Origin: an uncultured Lachnospiraceae bacterium
GTDB taxonomy: Bacteria; Bacillota; Clostridia; Lachnospirales; Lachnospiraceae
Direction of reading: 5' to 3'
Assembly: GCA_949935685.1 (NCBI GenBank)
Contig: CATLGN010000065.1
Span: 1-7,821 of the forward strand
Length of the DNA: 7,821 nt
Both the position numbers and the translations under genes were made by a program. The notes under the pieces were generated by a model, which saw only the letters and a list, made by a program, of their open reading frames with translations, searched no databases and was not told the DNA's origin. Of this stretch, positions 1 through 5,394 are shown one piece after another. Position 1 is the first letter of the stretch. Every line of letters starts with the position of its first letter.

Positions 1-364
1 CCGCATTTCTCGTCTCCGGCACCAAATAGGTATATCTGCCATACCGGAATACCTGCGGATAAGAGAGATGAAACGGTTCTTCCAGCACCGGCAGCGCCTT
101 CTCCGGCGCATCGTCCAGATTGCGGCACCACAGTGTCCCTTTCATATCCGTGAGATTCTGCCGCTCATAAAACAGCCATGTCTTCCCCTGATGGGTATAC
201 AGAAACGGATCCGCCTGCGTCACATACTTCCTGCCCGACAAAAGGCGAAACCCGGCCGTTCCGTCGTGATGCAGCAGACTTTGCTCCCCACTGCGCTTCC
301 GGTACGCAATCACCCAGTATTCACAGGTTTTCATTCTCTGAAACCGTTCTTCGAATCCGCTCAT
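1..364 (-). CDS. Partial beta-propeller protein, GINT1 N-terminal-like (GH43-like fold), C-terminus beyond window
   Basis: Reading leftward from the ATG at 364-362 gives 121 codons with no stop before the left edge, so only the N-terminus is present. Visible motifs are ADPFL (residues 51-55), GKTWLFYE (60-67), KGTLW (75-79), HLSYPQVF (99-106) and YLVPET (113-118). This order (ADPF, FYE, K/G strand, HLSYP-VF, PE) is what I recall from the five-bladed propeller domain named after plant glucosamine inositolphosphorylceramide transferase 1. In bacteria that domain occurs in sugar-modification and polysaccharide loci, sometimes next to formyltransferase domains. Its bacterial role is not well defined; glycan binding or transfer is an inference. 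The start codon overlaps the stop of the preceding GT4 gene as ATGA (361-364), and GAGGAG (370-375) lies five bases upstream, so translational coupling is likely. Family assignment is from motif memory, not a search. Confidence 0.72.
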   Translation of the reverse strand, partial: MSGFEERFQRMKTCEYWVIAYRKRSGEQSLLHHDGTAGFRLLSGRKYVTQADPFLYTHQGKTWLFYERQNLTDMKGTLWCRNLDDAPEKALPVLEEPFHLSYPQVFRYGRYTYLVPETRNA

Positions 365-1425
365 GCCAGCTCCTCATATATCTTCACCATCTGTCTGATG
401 TCGAACCCTTTTTCCGCAAATAAGCGATAATCCGGCGCCCTGCGCTCTGCCGCCGCCAATTCCCGGATCCGCTCCGCCCACGCGCATGCCGGCGCGTCCA
501 GCGGCATCTTGTGCACGCCTTCCGTCACCGCCGCGTCGTCCGTAATGACATCGGACACAAGGCATGGCAGTCCGCTGCACTGTGCCTCCACCATGGCAAT
601 CGGAAGTCCCTCGTACAGAGAGGGGAATAAAAAGACATCCATTGCCTGCAGCAGCGCCGCCGTATCCGTCCGCACGCCGGTGAGAATAACCTGCTGTGTC
701 AGGCCGAGCGCCTCCCGTTTTTCTTCGATCTGTGCGCGCATAGCGCCGTCCCCGACAAACACCATTCTGGCATGCGGGCAAATCGTTACGAGCTCAGCCA
801 TAATATCCAGCATAAACAAATGATTTTTCACCGGCAGCAGATTGCCGATATGGCCGATGACAAGCGCATCTTCCAGACCCTCCTGCCGGCGCGTCCGTCT
901 TCTCGTCTTTTCATCGTAAGCAAATTGCTCCAGACGGATTGCATTCATAACGACTTCATATGGCTTGTCCCCGTACAGCCATGCCCCGGCCCGGTCCGAA
1001 CAGGCAAAGCGCCTTGTACAAAGCGCGTTCAGCATCGGCTGGAACAGCAGATGCATCCGCACATTCGGCGTACTCGTCGAATGCGAATGCGCAATCCGCA
1101 CCTTTGCCCCGCCCAGCCACGCCGCCAGCAAGTCCAGCGCCACGGTGGAAATATCCGTATGACGGAATACGATACGATACCGGCCTTTTTTCACAACCCG
1201 GCGGATCTCCGCAAAATTCCTGACAGGACTGACCGATTTCCTCGTCACATAAAACAGCCTGCCGCCCAGTTCTTTGATTTCTTCATCAAAGCTGACATCC
1301 CGGTGTTCATGGACAATGAAATCAAACTGCACCTTACTGCGGTCGATATTCCTGTATACGTTCATAATAAAATTCCCGATGCCGCTCGGGGACATGGAAC
1401 CGACGATATGAAGCATCCGTGTCAT
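361..1425 (-). CDS. GT4-family glycosyltransferase, EpsF/CapH-like
   Basis: This 354-residue protein has the usual length of a GT-B retaining glycosyltransferase. The N-terminal domain begins MLHIVGSM with a glycine loop, SGIGNF (14-19). The C-terminal domain has HIGNLLPVKNH (192-202, with the nucleotide-phosphate-binding Lys200), VFVGDG (222-227) and FPSLYEGLPIAMVEA (267-281), which contains the E-x7-E signature (Glu272, Glu280). Layout and opening resemble EpsF/CapH-type enzymes that add a hexose or N-acetylhexosamine from a nucleotide sugar to a lipid-linked repeat unit at the cytoplasmic membrane face. Donor and acceptor cannot be deduced. The start has GGAG (1435-1438) nine bases upstream inside the end of the epimerase gene; only three bases separate the two genes. 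Its stop overlaps the next start. GT4 membership is very secure, the subfamily less so. Confidence 0.93.
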   Translation of the reverse strand: MTRMLHIVGSMSPSGIGNFIMNVYRNIDRSKVQFDFIVHEHRDVSFDEEIKELGGRLFYVTRKSVSPVRNFAEIRRVVKKGRYRIVFRHTDISTVALDLLAAWLGGAKVRIAHSHSTSTPNVRMHLLFQPMLNALCTRRFACSDRAGAWLYGDKPYEVVMNAIRLEQFAYDEKTRRRTRRQEGLEDALVIGHIGNLLPVKNHLFMLDIMAELVTICPHARMVFVGDGAMRAQIEEKREALGLTQQVILTGVRTDTAALLQAMDVFLFPSLYEGLPIAMVEAQCSGLPCLVSDVITDDAAVTEGVHKMPLDAPACAWAERIRELAAAERRAPDYRLFAEKGFDIRQMVKIYEELA

Positions 1426-1428
1426 ACA

Positions 1429-2412
1429 TTATTTCTCCGATAAGTTTTCTTTATACCAGTCGATGGCCAGCGCGATTCCCTGCGCAAAATCATAGGACGG
1501 CGCATAGCCTAACAGTTTTTTCGCCTTGGAAATATCCGCATTGGAATGTTTGATGTCTCCGGCCCGGTCCGGCCCGAAATTCGGCTCCACCTCTTTGCCG
1601 AGAGCCTTGCACAGATCATAGTAAATATCGATCAGATATTCCCGGCCGCCGTAGGCGATATTAAAAGCTTCCCCGGCCGCTTCGGACGGCGCCAGCGCCG
1701 CTTTTAAGTTGGCCTCAATCACATTGTCGATATACGTAAAGTCCCGCGACTGCTTCCCGTCACCGTTGATGGTAGGCGTCTCACCGTGCAGAAGCTGCCG
1801 GATAAAACGGGGAATGACCGCCGCATACGCGCCGTCCGGGTCCTGCCGCCTGCCAAACACATTAAAATAGCGCATTCCGTACGTGTCCAGTCCATATAGC
1901 TTTTTATAGAGTTTTCCGTATTCCTCGCCAACCCGTTTGGTCAATGCATAGGGAGAAAGCAGATTGCCTTCCTCCCCCTCCACCTTCGGCAGTACAGGAT
2001 GATCGCCATATACGGAGGAACTGGAGGCATAGACAAACTTTTTCACACCCTGCCGCCTTGCCGCTTCCATCATATTGAGCGTTCCCCGGATATTGATTTC
2101 TTCGTACAGCAACGGCATCTCAATGCTCCGCGGCACGCTCCCCCAGGCCGCCTGATGCAGTACATAATCCACGCCCTCGCAGGCCGCCATACACGTATCC
2201 AAATCACGGACATCGCCTTTGATAAACGTATAATTATCCCTGTCGGCCACAAAGTCAATATTTTCCTGTTTCCCCGTAGAGAGATTGTCCAGACACCGTA
2301 CCGTATATCCCATTTCGGTCAACGCATCGCACAGATTGGAGCCGATAAAACCGGCTCCCCCCGTTATCAGAAATTTACTGTTTTCCGGGAATCGAAGTTC
2401 TCTGTAATTCAT
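1429..2412 (-). CDS. tviC: UDP-N-acetylglucosamine (or UDP-GlcNAcA) 4-epimerase, SDR family, WbpP/TviC type
   Basis: A 327-residue extended short-chain dehydrogenase/reductase. The Rossmann NAD site is GGAGFIG (18-24), Asp42 follows the second strand, the catalytic Ser lies in SSSSVYGD (130-137), and the Tyr-Lys pair is Y155-ALT-K159. FNVFGRRQDPDGAYAAVIP (183-201) and NGDGKQSRDFTYIDNV are almost the wording of WbpP and TviC. Ser290 in the DIKHSNADIS stretch appears to sit where E. coli GalE has bulky Tyr299; a small residue there is the known hallmark of epimerases accepting N-acetylated sugars. The reaction is inversion at C4 of UDP-GlcNAc or UDP-GlcNAcA, in the cytoplasm. With the dehydrogenase at 5395-6714 it would supply UDP-GalNAcA. 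The open frame continues to 2652, but ATG 2412 is chosen because AAAGGA (2422-2427) lies nine bases upstream, the family motif begins shortly after it, and the longer form would overlap the membrane-protein gene. P. aeruginosa name: wbpP. Confidence 0.9.
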   Translation of the reverse strand: MNYRELRFPENSKFLITGGAGFIGSNLCDALTEMGYTVRCLDNLSTGKQENIDFVADRDNYTFIKGDVRDLDTCMAACEGVDYVLHQAAWGSVPRSIEMPLLYEEINIRGTLNMMEAARRQGVKKFVYASSSSVYGDHPVLPKVEGEEGNLLSPYALTKRVGEEYGKLYKKLYGLDTYGMRYFNVFGRRQDPDGAYAAVIPRFIRQLLHGETPTINGDGKQSRDFTYIDNVIEANLKAALAPSEAAGEAFNIAYGGREYLIDIYYDLCKALGKEVEPNFGPDRAGDIKHSNADISKAKKLLGYAPSYDFAQGIALAIDWYKENLSEK

Positions 2413-2421
2413 TGTTGTTCG

Positions 2422-2427
2422 TCCTTT
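2422..2427 (-). promoter_or_regulatory. Ribosome binding site fixing the epimerase start
   Basis: AAAGGA on the minus strand, nine bases before ATG 2412, inside the 47-base gap between the membrane-protein stop (2460) and the epimerase. It supports the short 327-residue form over an 80-residue longer reading that would run back into the membrane-protein gene. Confidence 0.7.
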
Positions 2428-2459
2428 CGTTCTGTATGGTTTCAAAGCCGGAAGCCGTA

Positions 2460-3923
2460 TTACCGCCTGCTGCGCGACTGGTACAGTTCCCGCAGGCACA
2501 TCAGTCCGGCGATATAAAAGAGGGATGTGTAGTAGATCATATAGCGGGAAAGGCACATAATCATCAGCGCCGTGGCAAAGGCATTGGCACAGATGATCAA
2601 AAGGGCAAAGAGCATCAACAGCGCCGCTTTGCTCCGTCTGTCCTTTTTCCACAAATACAACATCAATGCGATAGCAAGCACATACATAACCGCCGCATAA
2701 ATTCCCATCAGAAAGCCGCTCGCCGCTATGGAGCGGGTGAGGCCGCTGACCGCGGTTGCCAGGTAATTGGAAACAAAATCGCCTGCCAGACGGGGAAAGA
2801 GCTCCTGGTCCATCTGCGCCGCCATATCAGTCACTTGCCGAAGCTGTTCTCCCTCCGGAACGCCCTCACGTTCCATATAGCCAAACAGGCACGGCTGTTG
2901 TATTGTAAACCCAATCATATCATAATATTCCTCATAATGATATGCCCGATTCAAAATCCCCTGCGGTGCAAACGCCCGTGTCATGCCTTCCGCATCCATC
3001 TGTGTGTGCATCTCCAGAAACAGACCGCGCTGCACCGCATCCGACAGCGCCTCTGCGTCCGCCGTATCGGAAAGATACAGCAGCGTCGTCAGTATATTAT
3101 AGCTGCCGGTAGCCGTTCCCGTATAGCCCTGATGCGCAATGCCGTTATAAATCCGGTTGATCAGTCCCCGGCCGCCCACAAAGACCACAACAGCCAGTCC
3201 CAGAATGCAGAATCCTTTCCACCTGCGATACCGCAGCAGTTCGAATCCGATCACCGCGCACCAGACCGCAAAGGCAACCAGCATCTGATTCCGCGTCAGC
3301 GCCAGCAGCAAAGCCCACAGAAAGGCGGTTCCGTAATGTCTTCCCTTTTGTTCCCATTCCGCATACAGCCCCCGTATCATACGGCCCGCAAAAATGGCGG
3401 ACATCGGAAACGCCAGCCCTTCCGTCAGTACTGCCTTATTCAGCACCATATGGGAAGCCGAAGCCAGCGGCGTCAGCACATATGGAATCAGCGTACACAG
3501 CCCGGTCAGGACCGTCATTGCCGTTTGCAGGTGAAACGTCCGCCGCACCGACTGTGTCAGATCATAACAGGCAAACGCCGCAAATAAGCTCTGCACCAGC
3601 GTCGATACATGCAGCGCCGGCCACCGGTTAATCAATTCTATGGCCTTCTCACTGTCCAACTGACCCGAACTGGCCAGCCAGACAATCGTATCCTCTTCCC
3701 GAAAGATAAACCGAAAAAAAGCAAGAAAAATCGGGTATAATGGCTCTCTTCCATTCTGAAGCGAAATATAGGAACCGGAATCCGGATAAATCCCGATCGG
3801 TGCAAAATACCAGAGAATCCCGAAAAATGACAAAAAGGCGCCAAGCAGCCACCACTGCTTCGCCCCTTCCCGTCCGCTTATTTTCGATGGCTTACGCCAC
3901 AATCGTTTCATCGTTCCAGCCAT
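2460..3923 (-). CDS. Polytopic membrane protein, candidate GT-C-type glycosyltransferase or polysaccharide polymerase
   Basis: A 487-residue integral membrane protein. Hydrophobic segments fall near residues 24-43, 62-75, 103-120, 134-152, 163-180, 199-230 (two helices around LTRNQM), 236-250, 400-424, 432-455 and 461-477. A long polar stretch (about 255-395) separates the two hydrophobic halves and could face outside the cell. PDSGSY (47-52) just after the first helix, REPLYP (59-64), LTEGLAFP (166-173) and a late SRYMIYYT (459-466) resemble GT-C enzymes, where an acidic residue after TM1 is catalytic and polyprenyl-phosphate sugars are donors. I do not recognise a named family, so a Wzy-like polymerase or another membrane role is possible. 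The start is ambiguous: ATG 3923 has AGG seven bases upstream and overlaps the PIG-L gene by 16 bases, whereas ATG 3911 (Met5) would make an ATGA overlap with the PIG-L stop. Either way the genes are translationally linked. Confidence 0.75.
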   Translation of the reverse strand: MAGTMKRLWRKPSKISGREGAKQWWLLGAFLSFFGILWYFAPIGIYPDSGSYISLQNGREPLYPIFLAFFRFIFREEDTIVWLASSGQLDSEKAIELINRWPALHVSTLVQSLFAAFACYDLTQSVRRTFHLQTAMTVLTGLCTLIPYVLTPLASASHMVLNKAVLTEGLAFPMSAIFAGRMIRGLYAEWEQKGRHYGTAFLWALLLALTRNQMLVAFAVWCAVIGFELLRYRRWKGFCILGLAVVVFVGGRGLINRIYNGIAHQGYTGTATGSYNILTTLLYLSDTADAEALSDAVQRGLFLEMHTQMDAEGMTRAFAPQGILNRAYHYEEYYDMIGFTIQQPCLFGYMEREGVPEGEQLRQVTDMAAQMDQELFPRLAGDFVSNYLATAVSGLTRSIAASGFLMGIYAAVMYVLAIALMLYLWKKDRRSKAALLMLFALLIICANAFATALMIMCLSRYMIYYTSLFYIAGLMCLRELYQSRSRR

Positions 3924-4537
3924 TTGATAACCTGAAAGCCTTCCGCATAGGATACCCCATTCTGCCGACCGTTGTTTTCCGCATCATTTTTAAAATATGC
4001 AATTTTGTCCTCTTTTACTCTCCCGGAAACAGATTGATATTTGCGCATGGCAGCTTCTTTTTGTTCCCATACATCCGAAATGTCCACGAAAAAGTTGGGC
4101 GTAAACGGCGTCTCCGACTGATACCAGGTACACCGATAGCCCAGAATCCCCGGCACATGCCGGCCCGCATGGATCGCCGCCCTTGCCAGCGACCTGTGAT
4201 CATGCTGTATGTCCCCCGGAAAATGTGTGTACATCACGTCAAATTTTTCCTTTTCCATCATATGAATCAATTTGGCATTCAGACTGTCGTCAAATTCCAA
4301 ATGCAGTGTCTCAAATCCCCCGCAGATCAGCCGGCCGCCGATAATGCCCGCCGCTTCCTGCGCGTCCCGGAACACGGCATCATCTTTTCTGACCTCAATC
4401 CGTTCCGAATTTAAAACCCCGGAGGTGGCTGCCACAAAAAGCGTAATCTGATCCCCTTTTTGTTTATGCTTCAGAAGCGCTCCTCCGCAGCCGATTTCGA
4501 TGTTGTTAAAATGTGATCCAACCGCCAGTACCTTCAT
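3908..4537 (-). CDS. PIG-L/LmbE-family deacetylase-like protein with altered active-site motif
   Basis: This 209-residue protein has the length and order of PIG-L-family N-acetylglucosaminyl deacetylases: an N-terminal loop GSHFNNIEIGCGG (7-19), FVAATSG (34-40), a central ICGGFETLHLEF (71-82), and the second metal region THFPGDIQHDHRS (104-116). In characterised zinc enzymes such as MshB the first motif is AHPDD, with His and the second Asp binding zinc and the first Asp as general base. The later H-x-D-H supplies an acid/base His and the third zinc ligand. Here His9 and His114 remain, but the two Asp are Asn11 and Asn12 and the first later His is Gln111. The codons (AAC AAC; CAG) are unambiguous in the given sequence. 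It may be inactive as a hydrolase, bind metal differently, or have a binding role. The start has AAGGAGG (4546-4552) eight bases upstream. It is the first gene after the large non-coding gap and has its own promoter candidate. Confidence 0.87.
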   Translation of the reverse strand: MKVLAVGSHFNNIEIGCGGALLKHKQKGDQITLFVAATSGVLNSERIEVRKDDAVFRDAQEAAGIIGGRLICGGFETLHLEFDDSLNAKLIHMMEKEKFDVMYTHFPGDIQHDHRSLARAAIHAGRHVPGILGYRCTWYQSETPFTPNFFVDISDVWEQKEAAMRKYQSVSGRVKEDKIAYFKNDAENNGRQNGVSYAEGFQVIKWLER

Positions 4538-4545
4538 AACATCAG

Positions 4546-4552
4546 CCTCCTT
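4546..4552 (-). promoter_or_regulatory. Strong ribosome binding site of the PIG-L-like gene
   Basis: AAGGAGG on the minus strand, a full anti-16S match, eight bases before ATG 4537. It is the strongest ribosome site seen in the window and fits the first gene of a transcription unit. Confidence 0.85.
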
Positions 4553-4579
4553 CTCCTATTTATTTAATTCTTATATAGT

Positions 4580-4608
4580 AGTATACCATTTTTATCCATA
4601 AATGGAAA
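4580..4608 (-). promoter_or_regulatory. Candidate sigma-A extended -10 promoter for the pigL-to-left operon
   Basis: Read on the minus strand: -35 TTTCCA (4608-4603, four of six matches to TTGACA), a 17-base spacer, then TATACT (4585-4580) preceded directly by TGG, forming an extended -10 (TGnTATACT). Transcription would begin near 4573, giving a leader of about 36 bases that carries the AAGGAGG site. The surrounding 4556-4610 is clearly more A+T-rich than its flanks. It would drive the PIG-L-like, membrane, epimerase, GT4 and propeller genes. It lies only 28 bases from the edge of palindromic element A. Confidence 0.68.
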
Positions 4609-4635
4609 CAGAAAAGTCGTGAGAGGATCATGGCG

Positions 4636-4865
4636 TTCCGACAGAGGCGGACATCCCGTCGATGCACCGGGCTGCGGGCATAAACGGTTCTAAGCGTTGC
4701 GGCAGCAGATACAGGCAGGCGTGCAATCGGCCTCTATGCGCCATCCGGGCGCAGATCGGCCTTTTCCGGACATCCGTGTCCGGAAATTGCGGGCTGTGGC
4801 GCACCGCCAAGAACCGCTAATACCCTCCGCACGGCGCACCGACGGGATGTCCGCCTCTGTCGGAA
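4636..4865 (-). repeat. Palindromic element A (~230 bp), structured repeat or MITE-like
   Basis: The two ends are perfect inverted repeats of 26 bases (4636-4661 against 4840-4865). The pairing continues inward: aligning 4662-4701 with 4800-4839 by eye gives 29 matches in 40 positions. The whole can fold as one 66-bp arm topped by smaller hairpins, including 4763-4786 and a TGCGCC/GGCGCA stem in 4735-4753. Its reverse complement is clearly homologous to element B at 5140-5372; one 48-base block (4718-4765 against 5241-5288) differs at only four positions. No open frame resembling a protein, no transposase and no clear target-site duplication are visible. It could be a miniature non-autonomous mobile element, a REP-like intergenic repeat, or a structured RNA. 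Orientation is called minus from the internal hairpins, relative to B as plus. Confidence 0.82.
4763..4786. repeat. Apical hairpin of element A
   Basis: Ten perfect base pairs (4763-4772 with 4777-4786) and a four-base loop. The stem contains TCCGGACA/TGTCCGGA. The equivalent hairpin in element B has the same length and loop size but two base pairs replaced by other base pairs. Confidence 0.85.
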
Positions 4866-5139
4866 GCATATTGCACTGCAGTGCTTTTCCGTTTTTGTCC
4901 ATCTCAGTTCATGAAACCTTCACAATCCGTTCATTCATGCGTTTGTCGTGGCCGGGATTGGAGTATTACTTTTCGGCTGGGACGGATATATCCGCATTGC
5001 AGACTTCCCTGATTTCTGCCCGCCATATGCTCTTGGTCAAAAAAACAGATCCCTTATGCTTGCAAAAGCAGAAAACACCTTACGAATTCCAAAACATTAC
5101 CGGCAAAGCCGAGATAAAAAATTTTCAAACCGTAACGCT
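4866..5139. other. 274-bp spacer between inverted palindromic elements, no gene seen
   Basis: This stretch is bounded by inverted copies of the same element. It is more A+T-rich than the elements and holds no gene I can support. Forward reading gives a short hydrophobic peptide (around 4945-4990) without a ribosome site, and I do not recognise it. A 12-base palindrome, GCACTGCAGTGC (4873-4884), is followed by TTTT, but its stem is too short for a convincing terminator. The layout resembles a composite insertion or a remnant of older sequence split by two insertions; neither can be decided from this window. Confidence 0.5.
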
Positions 5140-5372
5140 CCGGGAATCCGGTCAGACACCCCGTTTTCCGGGCCTACGGAGGGCGTTAGCGGTTCTTTGC
5201 GGTTTGTCAGTCCCTGCAATTTCCGTGCATGGATGCACGGAAAAGGCCGACCTGCGCCCGGACGGCGCATAGAGGCCGGTTGCGCGCCGGCCATAGCGAA
5301 TACTCAAACCGCTTAGAACCGCTTATGCACGCAGTCCGGCACCGCAAACGGGGCGCCTGTCCGGATTCCCGG
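5140..5372 (+). repeat. Palindromic element B (~233 bp), inverted relative to A
   Basis: The terminal arms 5140-5166 and 5346-5372 pair with 24 of 27 positions matching, including a perfect outer 12 (CCGGGAATCCGG). Inner arms pair again through AGCGGTTCT (5188-5196) with AGAACCGCT (5315-5323). Between them lie an apical hairpin (5220-5243), a TGCGCC/GGCGCA hairpin (5253-5269) and GGCCGG/CCGGCC (5274-5292). The core is homologous to the reverse complement of element A, but the terminal repeats have diverged strongly while staying self-complementary. It begins 22 bases after the dehydrogenase stop (5395), so it occupies the 3' end of that transcript. No T-run follows the structure on the minus strand, so it is not a standard intrinsic terminator. 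Confidence 0.82.
5220..5243. repeat. Apical hairpin of element B
   Basis: Ten base pairs (5220-5229 with 5234-5243) and a TGGA loop. Compared with the hairpin of element A read in the same orientation, stem positions 7 and 8 change from G-C and A-T to T-A and G-C, so both strands changed together. Confidence 0.85.
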
Positions 5373-5394
5373 CCGCATCACTTTGATACAATTT

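Noticed and set aside
2413..2652. 80-codon N-terminal extension of the epimerase
   Set aside because: It overlaps the membrane-protein gene in another frame, lacks family similarity, and a good ribosome site supports ATG 2412.
2412..3587. 391-codon plus-strand frame opposite the membrane-protein gene
   Set aside because: Gln/His/Arg-rich antisense reading of a hydrophobic protein; no ribosome site or domain.
4873..4888. GCACTGCAGTGC followed by TTTT as a plus-strand terminator
   Set aside because: With a realistic loop the stem is only about four pairs, and no plus-strand gene precedes it.
4628..4902. Short minus-strand frames over element A, and matching ones over element B (5097-5294, 5229-5456)
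   Set aside because: These are translations of the palindromic repeat. Shared peptide segments reflect shared DNA, not a conserved protein; there are no ribosome sites.
4948..5100. Hydrophobic peptide beginning AGIGVLLFGWDGYI on the plus strand in the spacer
   Set aside because: No ribosome site upstream of the ATG, antisense to the operon, runs into element B, and not recognised as part of a known protein.
4697..5272. 191-codon plus-strand open frame across the non-coding gap
   Set aside because: It runs through both palindromic elements and the spacer, has no ribosome site, and its sequence is low in normal domain character. Similar peptides at both ends arise simply because the DNA repeat is translated twice.
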